Assembly: GCF_036075115.1 (NCBI RefSeq)
Contig: NZ_CP107958.1
Coordinates: 1,798,001-1,862,000 of the forward strand
Source of the DNA: Streptomyces sp. NBC_00377
Lineage (GTDB): Bacteria > Actinomycetota > Actinomycetes > Streptomycetales > Streptomycetaceae
DNA length: 64,000 nucleotides
Reading direction: 5' to 3'
The notes beneath the pieces are model-generated. The model was not told the origin of the DNA, searched no databases, and saw only the letters and a program-made list of their open reading frames with translations. A program made the position numbers and the translations under genes. Shown piece after piece: positions 7,845-21,743 of this stretch (its first letter is position 1; every line of letters starts with the position of its first letter).

Positions 7845-9335
7845 TTATACGGGCAGGAAGTTGATGGGGTGGCTGTCGGTCGCCCAGAGGTACTGGACGG
7901 CGTACGCCCGCCAGGGACGCCAGCCCGCCGCGCGGGCGGTGAGCGCCGCCGGGGTGGAGGGCAGTCCCCACCGTTGTGCGGCACGGCGGATTCCGAGGTC
8001 GGTGGGCAGGAAGGCGTCGGGGTCGCCGAGGGCGCGCATCGCGATGACGTCGACCGTCCACGGCCCGAAGCCGGGCAGCGAGAGGAGCCGGGCACGGGCC
8101 TCGGACCAGTCGCTCTCCACTCCCAGGTGGATGGTTCCGTCGGCGAGTCGTCCGACAAGGGTGGTGAAGGTGGTGCGGCGGGTGCGGGGCATCGCCAGTG
8201 TCCCGGGGTCGACGGCGGCGAGTGCCTCGACGGTCGGGAAGAGGTGGGTGAGGCCGCCCTCCGGGTCGTCGACCGGCTCGCCGTGCGCGGTGACCAGGCG
8301 GGCGGCGTGGGTGCGGGCGGCCGCCGTGGAGACCTGCTGCCCCAGCACGGCGCGCACGGCGAACTCCGACTCGTCGACCGTGCGGGGCACCCGGCGGCCC
8401 GGCGCCTTGTCCACGAGGGGCGCGAGCAGCGGATCCGTGCGCAGCCGGTCGTCGACGGCGACCGGGTCGGCGTCCAGGTCGAGCATGCGCCGGCAGCGGC
8501 TGATCGCGACGGTGAGGTCCCGCAGGTCGCTGAGGCCGAGGCGGCAGCCGATGTGGTCGGGGTGCGGGGTGAGCGCCACGACGCCGTGCCCGTACGGCAG
8601 CCGCAGGGTCCGCCGGTACGCCCCGTCCCGCCACTCCTCGACCCCCGGGACGCCGGTCGCGGCGAGATGGCCGAAGAGGTTGTCGGGGTTGAGCGGGGCA
8701 CGGAAGGGCAGGCGCAGGGCGAGCGTGCCGGGCGCGGCCGGGCGGGCCGAGGGGTCCCTGCGCGGGACCCGGGCGCGCAGTTCCGTCGGGGAGAGCGCGA
8801 AGACCTCGCGCACGGTGTCGTTGAAGGTGCGGATGGAGGAGAACCCGGACGCGAACGCGGCCTGTGCCATGGGCAGTCCGGTCGTCTCGATGAGGAGGCG
8901 CGCTGTCTGTGCCCGCTGCGCCCGCGCCAGCGCCAGCGGTCCCGCGCCGAGTTCGGCGAGGAGCTGGCGTTCGACCTGACGGGTGCTGTAGCCGAGGCGG
9001 GACGCGAGTCCCGGCACCCCTTCGCGGTCGACGACGCCGTCGGCGATCAGCCGCATGGCACGGGCGACCAGATCGGCCCGCTGGTTCCACTCGGGCGAGC
9101 CCGGGGTGGTGTCGGGGCGGCAGCGCTTGCAGGCGCGGAAGCCCGCCTGCTGGCAGGCCGCCGCGCTCGGGTGGAAGACCATGTTCCGCGGCTTGGGCGG
9201 CACGACCGGGCAGCTGGGCCGGCAGTAGATGCCCGTGGTCAGGACCGCCGTGAAGAACCAGCCGTCGAACCGGGCGTCCTTGGACTGCACGGCGCGCACA
9301 CAACGCTCGCGATCGGTGTACATCCCGTTCTGCAT
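7845..9335 (-). CDS. Ada-AlkA fusion: methyl-phosphotriester sensor, AraC activator and 3-methyladenine DNA glycosylase
   Basis: A 496-residue three-domain protein. The N-terminal Ada zinc domain carries the methyl-accepting and zinc cysteines (YCRPSC at about residue 38, then ACKRC). An AraC-type helix-turn-helix follows (QAAFASGFSSIRTFND). The C-terminal half is AlkA: a TATA-like domain, then a helix-hairpin-helix glycosylase with LPGFGPWTVDVIAMRAL and the catalytic Asp in PTDLGIRR. It therefore senses alkyl damage, probably activates its own operon, and excises alkylated bases. The O6-methylguanine domain found in E. coli Ada is absent here and is encoded separately by the downstream ogt. 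Start taken at ATG 9335; ATG 9323 is possible. Confidence 0.9.
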   Translation of the reverse strand: MQNGMYTDRERCVRAVQSKDARFDGWFFTAVLTTGIYCRPSCPVVPPKPRNMVFHPSAAACQQAGFRACKRCRPDTTPGSPEWNQRADLVARAMRLIADGVVDREGVPGLASRLGYSTRQVERQLLAELGAGPLALARAQRAQTARLLIETTGLPMAQAAFASGFSSIRTFNDTVREVFALSPTELRARVPRRDPSARPAAPGTLALRLPFRAPLNPDNLFGHLAATGVPGVEEWRDGAYRRTLRLPYGHGVVALTPHPDHIGCRLGLSDLRDLTVAISRCRRMLDLDADPVAVDDRLRTDPLLAPLVDKAPGRRVPRTVDESEFAVRAVLGQQVSTAAARTHAARLVTAHGEPVDDPEGGLTHLFPTVEALAAVDPGTLAMPRTRRTTFTTLVGRLADGTIHLGVESDWSEARARLLSLPGFGPWTVDVIAMRALGDPDAFLPTDLGIRRAAQRWGLPSTPAALTARAAGWRPWRAYAVQYLWATDSHPINFLPV

Positions 9336-9498
9336 ACGTCCAGCATCGTCTCGCGGCGGACGGGGTGCTGGCGAGAATCCGACATGGAGGCCGGTGTCCG
9401 CGCACCGCTGCACCGGCCCGGCCCCGGGGGCTGCGCCGGCACCGCCCGCCCGGGCCCCCGCCCTTCCGCCGCCGGGCAGTCGTACGTGACGGCCGGGG

Positions 9499-9981
9499 TC
9501 ACTCCCCTGCCGTCCGGCGGCCCGGCTCCTCCTGCCACGTCACCAGCGACCAGATGACGAAGACGTCGATCCCCATGACGGCGATCGACCAGAGCGGCTC
9601 GTAGGGCAGGAACAGGAACTGGGCGACCAGGCTCAGCGCGGCGAGGAAGACGCCCGTGAAGCGCGCCCAGGTCACTCTCCTGAGGAGGGCCGCGCCGGTC
9701 GACGCCGCGAGCACGCCGAGGACGAGGTGGATCCAGCCCCACCCGGTGAGGTCGAGCTCGTAGACGTAACTGCCGACGCGGGCGTAGACGTCGTCCTCGG
9801 CGAGGGCCGCGATGCCCTGGAGGACGGCGAGCACACCGCTGCACAGCATCAGGACGCCGGCGAACACGACGCCGTCGGCCCGGCCGGTGTGCGGGGTGGG
9901 CCGGGGCGGTCCGCCGGGCGGGGCGGACCAGGCGGTGCCTATCTCGCCCGGCGGCTCTCCGGTCGGGGAGTGCGAGGTCAT
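9499..9981 (-). CDS. Small integral membrane protein (DUF7144-like)
   Basis: A 160-residue membrane protein with four predicted helices: GVVFAGVLMLCSGVLAVLQG, WGWIHLVLGVLAASTGAALL, GVFLAALSLVAQFLFLPYEP and AVMGIDVFVIWSLV. The pattern (a GWGWIHL motif, W-S-I-A-V-M) is common in streptomycete membrane proteins of unknown function. The Pro/Gly-rich cytoplasmic N-terminus is about 40 residues. Its ATG overlaps the stop of the larger membrane protein upstream (ATGA), so the two are co-translated. Function unknown. Confidence 0.7.
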   Translation of the reverse strand: MTSHSPTGEPPGEIGTAWSAPPGGPPRPTPHTGRADGVVFAGVLMLCSGVLAVLQGIAALAEDDVYARVGSYVYELDLTGWGWIHLVLGVLAASTGAALLRRVTWARFTGVFLAALSLVAQFLFLPYEPLWSIAVMGIDVFVIWSLVTWQEEPGRRTAGE

Positions 9982-11279
9982 GCGGGGCTGTCCTTCCGGG
10001 AGGGCTGGGTCGCGAGGAAGTCGACGACTCCGAGCGCGAAGAGCAGGGCGAGGGCGAGCCCGACCACGACCCAGCCGGTCGGGTACGGCCACAGGACGAA
10101 GGCCAGGACGGCTCCGGCGACCAGGATCCAGGTGATCCAGGTGCGGTAGCGGTCGACGAACGGGCCGACGGGGCCGGTGCGCAGCCCGGCGTGATCGGCG
10201 GTCGCGCGCACGGCGTCGATGGCCGAGTGCCACAGCCGCCGCACCAGGGCGGCATGGCGGCCGGGTCCGGTCAGCCAGGCGGCGACGGCGATCACCACCC
10301 CGAGAGCGACCACCGACCGCACGGAGGTGCGCAGGAACCGGGTGAGCGTGTCGTACAGGGATCCGGCGGCGGGCTGGGAGACCCCGGACGGGAGGGCGTC
10401 CAGATAGACGACCCGGAAGACGGTCAGCGCCACGCCGAGGAGAAGGGTGGCGAAGGCGAAACAGAGCGAGGCGACGATCAGGACGCGCCGGCGGTGGGTG
10501 GAGACCAGCACGCCGGCCACCACCAGCAGGACCGCGACGACGGGCAGCCAGAAGCCGACCAGTTGCAGCACCCGGAAGTAGGTCTTGACCTTGCCGATGT
10601 CCTCGGACTCGACGATCGTGAAGTCGGTGTGGATCTCGGGGATCTTCCCCGCGACCGTCATCCCGGAGTCGACGAGGCGTTGCTTGACCTGCTCGACGAC
10701 CGGGGCGAGGTCGAGGGTCACCGTGTCGTTCTCGATCTTCACCGCGCCGCCGCCGCTGCCGGTGAGGGCCTTGTCGACAGCGCTGTGGATTCTGCGGTTG
10801 GCGTCGGTCCAGATCTTCTCGAAGGCGTCGGAGGCCACGACCGCCTCCGCCTTGTCGTGCACGAAGCTGCGGACGGCGCTTTCGAGCGAGGGGCCGAGCT
10901 TGCCCAGGGCCTTCTCCAGCAGGGGGCGCTGGGCCGGGGCGGCGTCCTGGAGGAGCGCGGTCAGGTCGAGGCGCTCCATCAGGGCGTTCGTGACGCGGTT
11001 GGCGGCCGCGTTCTGAATGTCCTTGTCCGAGGCCAGCGGGCGGACGGTGTCGACGTAGCGGTCGGTGTCGCCCACGATGCTGGAGGTCCAGGCCGCCACC
11101 ACGCCCAGCGGGGCGAGGACGCAGCCGAGGACGATGAGGACGACCGCGACGATCGAGCGGACGCGGTGGTGGGCGGGCCGACGCGCCCGCTCGGTCCGGG
11201 CCCGCTCGGCCTCCAGTGCCGCGATGCGGCCTCTGAGTGCCTCGAGCTCCGCGTCAGCGGGTACACCGCTCTCCGCCAT
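9978..11279 (-). CDS. Multi-pass membrane protein with N-terminal coiled coil and large extracytoplasmic domain
   Basis: A 433-residue protein of unknown function. A short coiled coil (ELEALRGRIAALEAERAR) comes first, then a membrane helix (IVAVVLIVLGCVLAPLGVVA). A ~170-residue, probably extracytoplasmic domain follows, with DRYVDTVRPLASDKDIQNAA and FEKIWTDANRRIHSAVDKAL. Then come several helices (FWLPVVAVLLVVAGVLV, FAFATLLLGVALTVF, VVALGVVIAVAAWL and a C-terminal pair). Such proteins are widespread in actinobacteria without an assigned role. It is coupled to the small membrane protein downstream. Confidence 0.75.
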   Translation of the reverse strand: MAESGVPADAELEALRGRIAALEAERARTERARRPAHHRVRSIVAVVLIVLGCVLAPLGVVAAWTSSIVGDTDRYVDTVRPLASDKDIQNAAANRVTNALMERLDLTALLQDAAPAQRPLLEKALGKLGPSLESAVRSFVHDKAEAVVASDAFEKIWTDANRRIHSAVDKALTGSGGGAVKIENDTVTLDLAPVVEQVKQRLVDSGMTVAGKIPEIHTDFTIVESEDIGKVKTYFRVLQLVGFWLPVVAVLLVVAGVLVSTHRRRVLIVASLCFAFATLLLGVALTVFRVVYLDALPSGVSQPAAGSLYDTLTRFLRTSVRSVVALGVVIAVAAWLTGPGRHAALVRRLWHSAIDAVRATADHAGLRTGPVGPFVDRYRTWITWILVAGAVLAFVLWPYPTGWVVVGLALALLFALGVVDFLATQPSRKDSPA

Positions 11280-11417
11280 GGCGGACTCCCTCGCCGTCGG
11301 TCCGGTTGCGGCCCGGGGCCGGTCCGGTGGAGACCCAGCACATCCCGAACGTGCGGCGGCGGCGAGCGAGGCGGGTCCGTCCGGGTGAACGGGCCCGCCC
11401 CGTGCGGTGCGCGGGAG

Positions 11418-12830
11418 CTACATGTTGATCATGTGGCCGGCCAGGCCGTGGACGGCCTCCTTCACGGCCTCGCCCAGCGTCGGGTGGGCGTGGACGTTGC
11501 GGGCGACCTCGTGGACGGTGAGGTCCCACTGCTGGGCGAGGGTCAGCTCGGGCAGGAGCTCGGTGACGTCGGGGCCGATCAGATGACCGCCGATGAGCTC
11601 GCCGTACCTGGCGTCGCTGATCAGTTTCACGAAGCCGGTGGTGTCGCCGAGGCCGTGCGACTTGCCGTTCGCGGTGAACGGGAACTTCGCCACCTTGACG
11701 TCGTAGCCCTTCTCGCGCGCCTGGGCCTCGGTGTAGCCGAAGCTGGCGATCTGGGGCTGGCAGTAGGTGGCGCGCGGGATCATGGCGTAGTCCAGTTCCA
11801 TGGTCTCCGCGTCGGCGAGGGTCTCGGCGGCGATGATGCCCATGGCCTCGGCGGCGTGCGCGAGCATGAGCTTCGCGGTGACGTCGCCGATGGCGTAGAT
11901 GTGCGGGACGGAGGTGCGGCAGCGGCCGTCGACGTCGATCGCGCCGCGCTCGGTGACCCGCACCCCTGTGTTCTCCAGGCCGTAGCCGGTGACGTTCGGG
12001 GCGAAGCCGATCGCCTGGAGCACCTTGTCGGCCTCCAGGACCTGCTGGGCGCCGTCCTTCCCGGTGACCGTGACGCGGACCTGCGGACCGGACTCGTCGA
12101 TGGACTCCACCCGGGTGGAGGTGAGTACGTCGATGCCAAGCTTCCGGTACTGCTTGGCGAGTTCGGCCGACACCTCGGCGTCCTCCAGGGGCGCGACCCG
12201 GTCCAGGAACTCGACGATCGTGACCTTCACGCCGTAGTTGTGCAGGACGTAAGCGAACTCGATGCCGATGGCACCGGCTCCGGCGATGACGACGGACTGC
12301 GGAAGGTCGTCGGCCAGGATCTGCTCCTCGTACGTCACCACGCGGGCGCTGCGCTTGGTGCCGGGGAGCAGCCGGGGCGTGGCGCCGGTGGCGACGATGC
12401 AGTGGTCGAAGCCGATGGTGCGGGTGTCGCCCTCGTAGCCGGCCACCTGGAGGGTGTGGTCGTCGACGAAGGTGCCGCGGCCGTCGACCTCGGTGATCTT
12501 GTTCTTCTTCATCAGGTAATGGACGCCCTTGACCCGGCCGTCGGCGACCTTGCGGCTGCGGCGGTACGCCTCCCCGTAGTCGAAGGAGACCTGGCCGTCG
12601 ACCTTGATGCCGAAGGTCTTCGCCTCGTGGGTGAAGATGTGGGCGAGTTCGGCGTTGCGCAGGAGGGCCTTGGTGGGGATGCAGCCCACGTTGAGACAGA
12701 CGCCGCCCCAGTACTTCTCCTCGACGACGGCGACGCGCTTGCCCAGCTGGGCGGCTCGGACCGCGGCGACGTAGCCGCCCGGACCGGCCCCGAGGACCAC
12801 GACGTCGAAGCGTTCGTCCTGCTCGGTCAT
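11418..12830 (-). CDS. lpdA: Dihydrolipoyl dehydrogenase
   Basis: A 470-residue E3 flavoprotein that reoxidises dihydrolipoamide in 2-oxoacid dehydrogenase complexes, passing electrons through FAD to NAD. Seen: [17 protein letters not shown] (FAD), the redox-active disulfide [15 protein letters not shown], an NAD-binding [13 protein letters not shown], the FAD contact [17 protein letters not shown], and the C-terminal active-site His in [20 protein letters not shown]. It stands alone, not beside E1 or E2 genes, as is usual in Streptomyces. The length is standard. Confidence 0.96.
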   Translation of the reverse strand: MTEQDERFDVVVLGAGPGGYVAAVRAAQLGKRVAVVEEKYWGGVCLNVGCIPTKALLRNAELAHIFTHEAKTFGIKVDGQVSFDYGEAYRRSRKVADGRVKGVHYLMKKNKITEVDGRGTFVDDHTLQVAGYEGDTRTIGFDHCIVATGATPRLLPGTKRSARVVTYEEQILADDLPQSVVIAGAGAIGIEFAYVLHNYGVKVTIVEFLDRVAPLEDAEVSAELAKQYRKLGIDVLTSTRVESIDESGPQVRVTVTGKDGAQQVLEADKVLQAIGFAPNVTGYGLENTGVRVTERGAIDVDGRCRTSVPHIYAIGDVTAKLMLAHAAEAMGIIAAETLADAETMELDYAMIPRATYCQPQIASFGYTEAQAREKGYDVKVAKFPFTANGKSHGLGDTTGFVKLISDARYGELIGGHLIGPDVTELLPELTLAQQWDLTVHEVARNVHAHPTLGEAVKEAVHGLAGHMINM

Positions 12831-12930
12831 GGGTTCATTTCCTTTTCCGTCGAGTGCGTCACGGGTGATGCGTGCTGCCGATCCGATTCTCGCGCGCCGA
12901 CGGGCGGAATGCGTGGGTGATCGCGCCGCC

Positions 12931-12979
12931 GGCGGTACGGGCGGGGCCGGCCCGCCCGGCCGTGCCCGCCCGTACCGCC
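12931..12979 (-). terminator. Strong hairpin terminator after the beta-galactosidase gene
   Basis: A perfect 15-base inverted repeat (GGCGGTACGGGCGGG and its complement) with a 19-base loop begins 15 bases beyond the stop codon of the beta-galactosidase gene, reading on the minus strand. There is no clear U tract, which is common for Streptomyces terminators. It lies in the 163-base gap before the lpdA gene region and would insulate the two. Confidence 0.75.
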
Positions 12980-12993
12980 GACGGCGGTCGCGG

Positions 12994-16980
<3,987 letters not shown>

Positions 16981-17105
16981 TCAGATCTTGTCCACTCCTG
17001 TTTGGAAAACGAACACAGACGCGCCGCGATGACCGAATATCAACTCTCTTCGGCGCAACACCACTTGGTGCCCCTTACCCCCACGGGTTGTTTTGGTGAC
17101 TCCCG

Positions 17106-20100
17106 TCAGTAGACGTCCCGCACGTACCGCTTGTCGGAGGCGAGCTGCTTGACGTAGGCGGCCGCCTCCGGCTCGCTCAGGCCCCCGTGCACGACGGCGA
17201 CCTCGCGCAGGGCGAGATCGACGTCCTTGGCCATCCGGGAGGCGTCTCCGCAGACGTAGAAGTGGGCGCCGTCCCGGAGCCAGGACCACAGCTGGGAACC
17301 GTGCTCACGGATCCGGTCCTGGACGTAGACCTTGGCACGCTGATCGCGGGAGAAGGCGGTGTCCAGACGGGCGAGCGTGCCGTCGTCCCTGAGGCCGGTC
17401 AGCTCCTCCTCGTAGTAGAAGTCCGTCGCCCGGTGCTGTTCGCCGAAGAACAGCCAGTTGGGAGCCCGGTGCCCACGCGCCCGGCGCTCCTCGAGGAAGC
17501 CGACGAACGGCGCCACGCCCGTGCCGGGGCCGACCATCACCATCGGGGTCGCCGGGTTCACCGGCGGGCGGAAGTGCGGGGAGCGCTGCACCTGGACCTC
17601 GACCTCGGTGCCGGGCCCGGCGTCGGCCAGGAAGGGTGAGCACACGCCCTGGCGGGGGCGGCCGGCCAGGTTCTCGTACCGCACCACGGAGACGGTGAGC
17701 GAGACGAGGCGGGGATCGGTCAGCGGGCTGGACGAGATCGAGTACAGGCGCGGTTGCAGCCGTCCCAGCAGGTCGGCCCACTCCTGCGCGTCGGCGCGCA
17801 CCCGGAACTCGGCGGCCACGTCGACGGCCTGGCGGCCCCAGGACCACTTCGCCAGCTCGCCCTTGTTGTCGGGCCGCAGCAGCTTGCGCAGTTCCCGCGG
17901 GTCGCGGGTGCGGTCGGCGGTGAAGCGCAGCAGCGCCGGGGTGATCCGGGTGATGTCGAGGTGGCGCAGGAACGCCTCGCCGAGAGCGACCTCACCGACG
18001 CCGTTCACGCGCACGCGCGCGTGCGCGTCGAGGCCGGTGACGCCCAGCCACTCCGTCACCAGGGCGGACGAGTTGAGCGGCCGCACGGCCAGGGCGTCGC
18101 CCGCCTCGTAGAGGAGCGGGGTCTCGCTGTCGCGGGTGTCGAAGGTGAAGCGGCGGACCTCCTTGCCGGAACCCGGCAGGCTCAGCAGCCGGTTACCGGT
18201 CAGCCGGGCGGTGACGGGGTCGGGGCGCCTGACGCGGGGGGACGCCGGGGCCGTGGTGAGCGGGGCCGTGGTGAGCGCGGGCTTCGTGGCGGGACCGGGT
18301 TGCCCTGCCGTCACCCCCGCCCGAGCGGAGGAAGGAGCCGGGGCCGGTGCCTGGGCCGGGGCTTCGGAGGGGGCCGCGGCTGCCGGTTCCGTGGCCTGCG
18401 AGGCGTCCTTGAGGGCCGTGGCCACCAGGTCCAGCCAGGCCTCCGCCTCCGTCTCGTAGTCCGGCTCGCAGTCGGTGCGCGGGGCCAGCCGGACCGCGCC
18501 GAGCTCGTCCATCCGACGGTCCAGCCGCCGGCCGTGCCCGCAGAAGTCGTCGTAGGAGGAGTCCCCGAACGCGAGGACGGCGAAGCGGTGGCCTTCCAGG
18601 CGGCCGGTGTCCAGCGCGCCGAGGCCGTCCCAGAACCCCGCGCCGTTGTCGGGGGCGTCTCCGTCACCGAAGGTGCTGGTGATCAGCAGCAGGTCGGCGT
18701 CGGAGGGCAGCGCTGCGGGGTCGGCCTCGTCCATGGCGAGGAGGGAGGCCGAGTGACCGCCCTCGGTGAGCCGCTCGGCGGTGGTCGCGGCGAAGTCCTC
18801 GGCGGTGCCCGTCTGGGAGGCCCACAGGATCACGACCCGGCGCGCCGGGTTCTGTGCCGGAACGGCGGAGGTGCGGGAGTACATGCCGGCGAGGGTGCCG
18901 TTGACCCACAGCGCGTGCTCGGGGCTGAAGGGCGCGTCGGGCGGCAGCACCGGCACGCCGGGGGCGCCGGCCGGGACACCCGCGAGGAACCCGACCAGGT
19001 ACTGCCGTTCGCTCTCGGTCAGGACCGGCGGCGGGGCGGGCCGCAGCCCGAAGACCGCCGCAGCGGCAGCGGCGGCGGGCTGGACGGCGGTCGGCACCAG
19101 GACGGGCCCGGGTGCGCCCCGCACCGGCGCGTCCGTGGAGGGTGCGGGGGCGGACGCCGGGGCGCGCGTCGCCGGCGGCTGCACGCTGACCGGTGTCGAC
19201 ACCTTCGTCAGGGACACCGCGCACACCTTCAGCTCTGGCTGGAAGGACAGCGGGTCGACGGCGTCGCTGGTGACCGCGTTGACGCTGAGGTACTCGCCGA
19301 ACAGGTCGTTCCAGTGGAACGGCGCGAAGCAGGAGCCGGGCAGCACGCGGTCGGTGACGACGGCAGGCAGCACGGCCCGTCCGCGCCGCGAGGCGACCTC
19401 GACGGAGTCGCCGTCGGTGATGCCGAGCGCGGCCGCGTCCTCGGGGTGCACCTCGACGAACGGGCCGGGGTCGAGCTTGTTGAGCTTGGCCACCTTCGCG
19501 GTCTTCGTCAGGGTGTGCCACTGGTGCTGAAGACGGCCGGTGTTCAGGAAGAACGGGTAGTCGTCGTCCGGCATCTCGGCGGGCGGGACATGCGGACGCG
19601 GGTGGAAGACGGCACGGCCCGACGCGGTGGGGAAGGTGAGCGAGCCGTCGTCGTTCACATAGCGGACCGGGTTGCGGTCGGGGCCGTCGGCGCTGCCGGC
19701 CGGCCACTGCACGGGGGTGGCGCGCAGCCGGTCGTACGTCACTCCGCGCAGGTCGTAGCCGGTCTGCGGGTTGTGGGCGCGCTTGATCTCCTCGAAGATC
19801 TGCTCGGCGCTGTCGTAGGTGAACCCGCTCTCGTAGCCCATCGCCCGGGCGACGGCCGCGATGATCCGCCAGTCGGCCATGGCCTCGCCGGGCGGGTCGG
19901 CGGCGGGCCGCGCGAGGGTGAGGTTGCGCTCGCTGTTGATGAGGACGCCCTCGGTCTCCGTCCAGAGCGCGCCCGGCAGGACGACGTCGGCGTAGGCGTT
20001 CGTCTCGGTGTCGGCGAAGACGTCCTGCGCGACGACGAACTCGGCGGCCTCCAGCCCCTCGATGACCGTCCTGCGGTTGGCGACGGAGGCGACCGGGTTG

Positions 20101-21356
20101 GTGCAGATGATCCAGCAGGCCCTGATGTCGCCGTCGGCCATCTTCCGGAACATCTCGACGGTGCCCCTGCCGACGCCGTCGGCCCTGATCGTGCCCGGCT
20201 CGAGCCCCCACAGTTCCTCGACGAAGGCACGGTCGCCGTCGACGAGGACGGAACGCTGGCCGGGCAGCCCCGGGCCCATGTAGCCCATCTCCCGGCCGCC
20301 CATGGCGTTGGGCTGGCCGGTGAGGGAGAAGGGACCGCTGCCCGGGCGGCAGATCGCGCCGGTCGCCAGGTGGAGGTTGATCAGGGCGTTCGTGTTCCAG
20401 GTGCCGTGCGTGGACTGGTTGAGGCCCATGGTCCAGCAACTGGTCCACTCCCCCGCCTCGCCGATCAGCCGGGCGGCCTCGCGCAGGTCGCCCTCGGATA
20501 TGCCGGTGATCTCCGCGACGGCGCCCGGGGCGTAGTCGGCGAGGAACGCAGGCATGGCCTCCCAGCCCTCGGTGTACGCGGCGACGAAGTCGGGGTCGGT
20601 GCGGCCGTCGTCGTGCAGGAGGCGCAGCAGGCCGTTGAGGAGGGCGAGGTCGGTGCCGGGCCGGACCTGGAGGAACAGGTCGGCCTTCGCGGCGGTGGCG
20701 GTGCGGCGCGGGTCGACGACGATCAGCTTGGCGCCCGCCTTCACCCGGTCCATCATCCGCAGGAAGAGAATCGGGTGGCAGTCGGCCATGTTGGAGCCGA
20801 TGACGAGGAAGACGTCCGCCTTGTCGAGGTCCTCGTACGAGCCGGGCGGGCCGTCGGCGCCGAGCGACAGCTTGTAACCGGTCCCGGCGCTCGCCATGCA
20901 CAGCCGGGAGTTCGACTCGATCTGGTTGGTGCGCAGATATCCCTTGGCCAGCTTGTTGGCCAGGTACTGGGCTTCGAGGCTCATCTGACCGGACACGTAG
21001 AGGGCGACCGCGTCGGGGCCGTGTTCGTCGACGATCGCCCGCAGCCGCCGTGCCGTCTCGGCGATCGCCGCGTCCACGGGGGTGGGCTCCGGTTCCTCGC
21101 CCCGGTCCGGGCGGACGAGGGCGCCGGTCAGCCGGCCGGGTGCGGCGAGCAGGTCGGCGGTGGTCGCGCCCTTGGTGCACAGCCGGCCGAAGTTGGCCGG
21201 GTGCTGCTTGTCCCCGGACGCCTTCAGGACCGTACGGCGCCCGTCCGGTCCGCTGCCGATGTCCAGGACCATGCCGCAGCCCACACCGCAGTACGAGCAG
21301 ACCGTGCGCACCCTGGTCGTGGTCGCGCTGTCGGTCCGCGGGTCCAACGCGGCCAC
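17106..21356 (-). CDS. Assimilatory nitrate reductase fused to a diflavin (CysJ-like) reductase
   Basis: A 1416-residue fusion. The N-terminal half is a molybdopterin nitrate reductase: [4Fe-4S] cysteines in [10 protein letters not shown] and LCTKGATT, then [40 protein letters not shown] and a MopB-type C-terminal barrel ([14 protein letters not shown]). After a Pro/Ala linker comes a flavodoxin ([16 protein letters not shown]), a second Pro/Ala linker, then FAD- and NADPH-binding domains ([29 protein letters not shown]) ending YVRDVY. One chain can thus move electrons from NADPH through FAD and FMN to the molybdenum centre. The GTG at 21356 with an AAAGGGG site was chosen over longer frames. 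No nitrite reductase is adjacent. Confidence 0.92.
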   Translation of the reverse strand: MAALDPRTDSATTTRVRTVCSYCGVGCGMVLDIGSGPDGRRTVLKASGDKQHPANFGRLCTKGATTADLLAAPGRLTGALVRPDRGEEPEPTPVDAAIAETARRLRAIVDEHGPDAVALYVSGQMSLEAQYLANKLAKGYLRTNQIESNSRLCMASAGTGYKLSLGADGPPGSYEDLDKADVFLVIGSNMADCHPILFLRMMDRVKAGAKLIVVDPRRTATAAKADLFLQVRPGTDLALLNGLLRLLHDDGRTDPDFVAAYTEGWEAMPAFLADYAPGAVAEITGISEGDLREAARLIGEAGEWTSCWTMGLNQSTHGTWNTNALINLHLATGAICRPGSGPFSLTGQPNAMGGREMGYMGPGLPGQRSVLVDGDRAFVEELWGLEPGTIRADGVGRGTVEMFRKMADGDIRACWIICTNPVASVANRRTVIEGLEAAEFVVAQDVFADTETNAYADVVLPGALWTETEGVLINSERNLTLARPAADPPGEAMADWRIIAAVARAMGYESGFTYDSAEQIFEEIKRAHNPQTGYDLRGVTYDRLRATPVQWPAGSADGPDRNPVRYVNDDGSLTFPTASGRAVFHPRPHVPPAEMPDDDYPFFLNTGRLQHQWHTLTKTAKVAKLNKLDPGPFVEVHPEDAAALGITDGDSVEVASRRGRAVLPAVVTDRVLPGSCFAPFHWNDLFGEYLSVNAVTSDAVDPLSFQPELKVCAVSLTKVSTPVSVQPPATRAPASAPAPSTDAPVRGAPGPVLVPTAVQPAAAAAAAVFGLRPAPPPVLTESERQYLVGFLAGVPAGAPGVPVLPPDAPFSPEHALWVNGTLAGMYSRTSAVPAQNPARRVVILWASQTGTAEDFAATTAERLTEGGHSASLLAMDEADPAALPSDADLLLITSTFGDGDAPDNGAGFWDGLGALDTGRLEGHRFAVLAFGDSSYDDFCGHGRRLDRRMDELGAVRLAPRTDCEPDYETEAEAWLDLVATALKDASQATEPAAAAPSEAPAQAPAPAPSSARAGVTAGQPGPATKPALTTAPLTTAPASPRVRRPDPVTARLTGNRLLSLPGSGKEVRRFTFDTRDSETPLLYEAGDALAVRPLNSSALVTEWLGVTGLDAHARVRVNGVGEVALGEAFLRHLDITRITPALLRFTADRTRDPRELRKLLRPDNKGELAKWSWGRQAVDVAAEFRVRADAQEWADLLGRLQPRLYSISSSPLTDPRLVSLTVSVVRYENLAGRPRQGVCSPFLADAGPGTEVEVQVQRSPHFRPPVNPATPMVMVGPGTGVAPFVGFLEERRARGHRAPNWLFFGEQHRATDFYYEEELTGLRDDGTLARLDTAFSRDQRAKVYVQDRIREHGSQLWSWLRDGAHFYVCGDASRMAKDVDLALREVAVVHGGLSEPEAAAYVKQLASDKRYVRDVY

Positions 21357-21743
21357 GGGCGCCCCTTTCCCTCTGACGATCGGCCTGGTGAGAGCCTCTG
21401 CAAGCCTCTGCGACGGTACGAACCGTGCATTACACAGGTGTCTCCCGGACCGGCCGCCGGGAGTTAAGCCCGGCGCACAGCGAGGGGCGGGCGGGTGTGA
21501 GCGGCCAACCGGGGCGGGCGTGCGCGGCCCCACAGGGGTGTGCGCGACACGATGCCCGGTGCGCGGCCAGGATCCCACGGACGACTGCCGACACGACGCC
21601 CGGCATCGTGGGCAGCCGCCCCGACGTCGGGGGTCTCGGCTGGCCGGTGGCGATTGGGGTGGGCGTGCGGTGGCCCGGCGGTCGGGCCGGCCGTGCTGGA
21701 CGGTCGGCCCGGCCGTCGGGCCGGGAGTCGGCGCCTTCGGCGG

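Noticed and set aside
9422..9460. A GC-rich inverted repeat between the Ada-AlkA gene and the membrane protein genes
   Set aside because: Only a 7-base stem with a long loop; common by chance at this GC content.
10191..12920. A very long plus-strand open frame opposite lpdA and the membrane protein
   Set aside because: Antisense shadow of real genes in high-GC DNA; its protein is Gly/Val/Asp-rich without motifs, whereas the opposite strand codes for lpdA with all motifs.
17754..21467. A 1237-codon plus-strand frame opposite the nitrate reductase
   Set aside because: Shadow frame with no domain; the minus strand codes for a complete enzyme.
21361..21480. A possible GlnR site before the nitrate reductase
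   Set aside because: I looked for the GTnAC-n6-GaAAC pattern; only a loose resemblance near 21420-21435 was seen, not enough to call.
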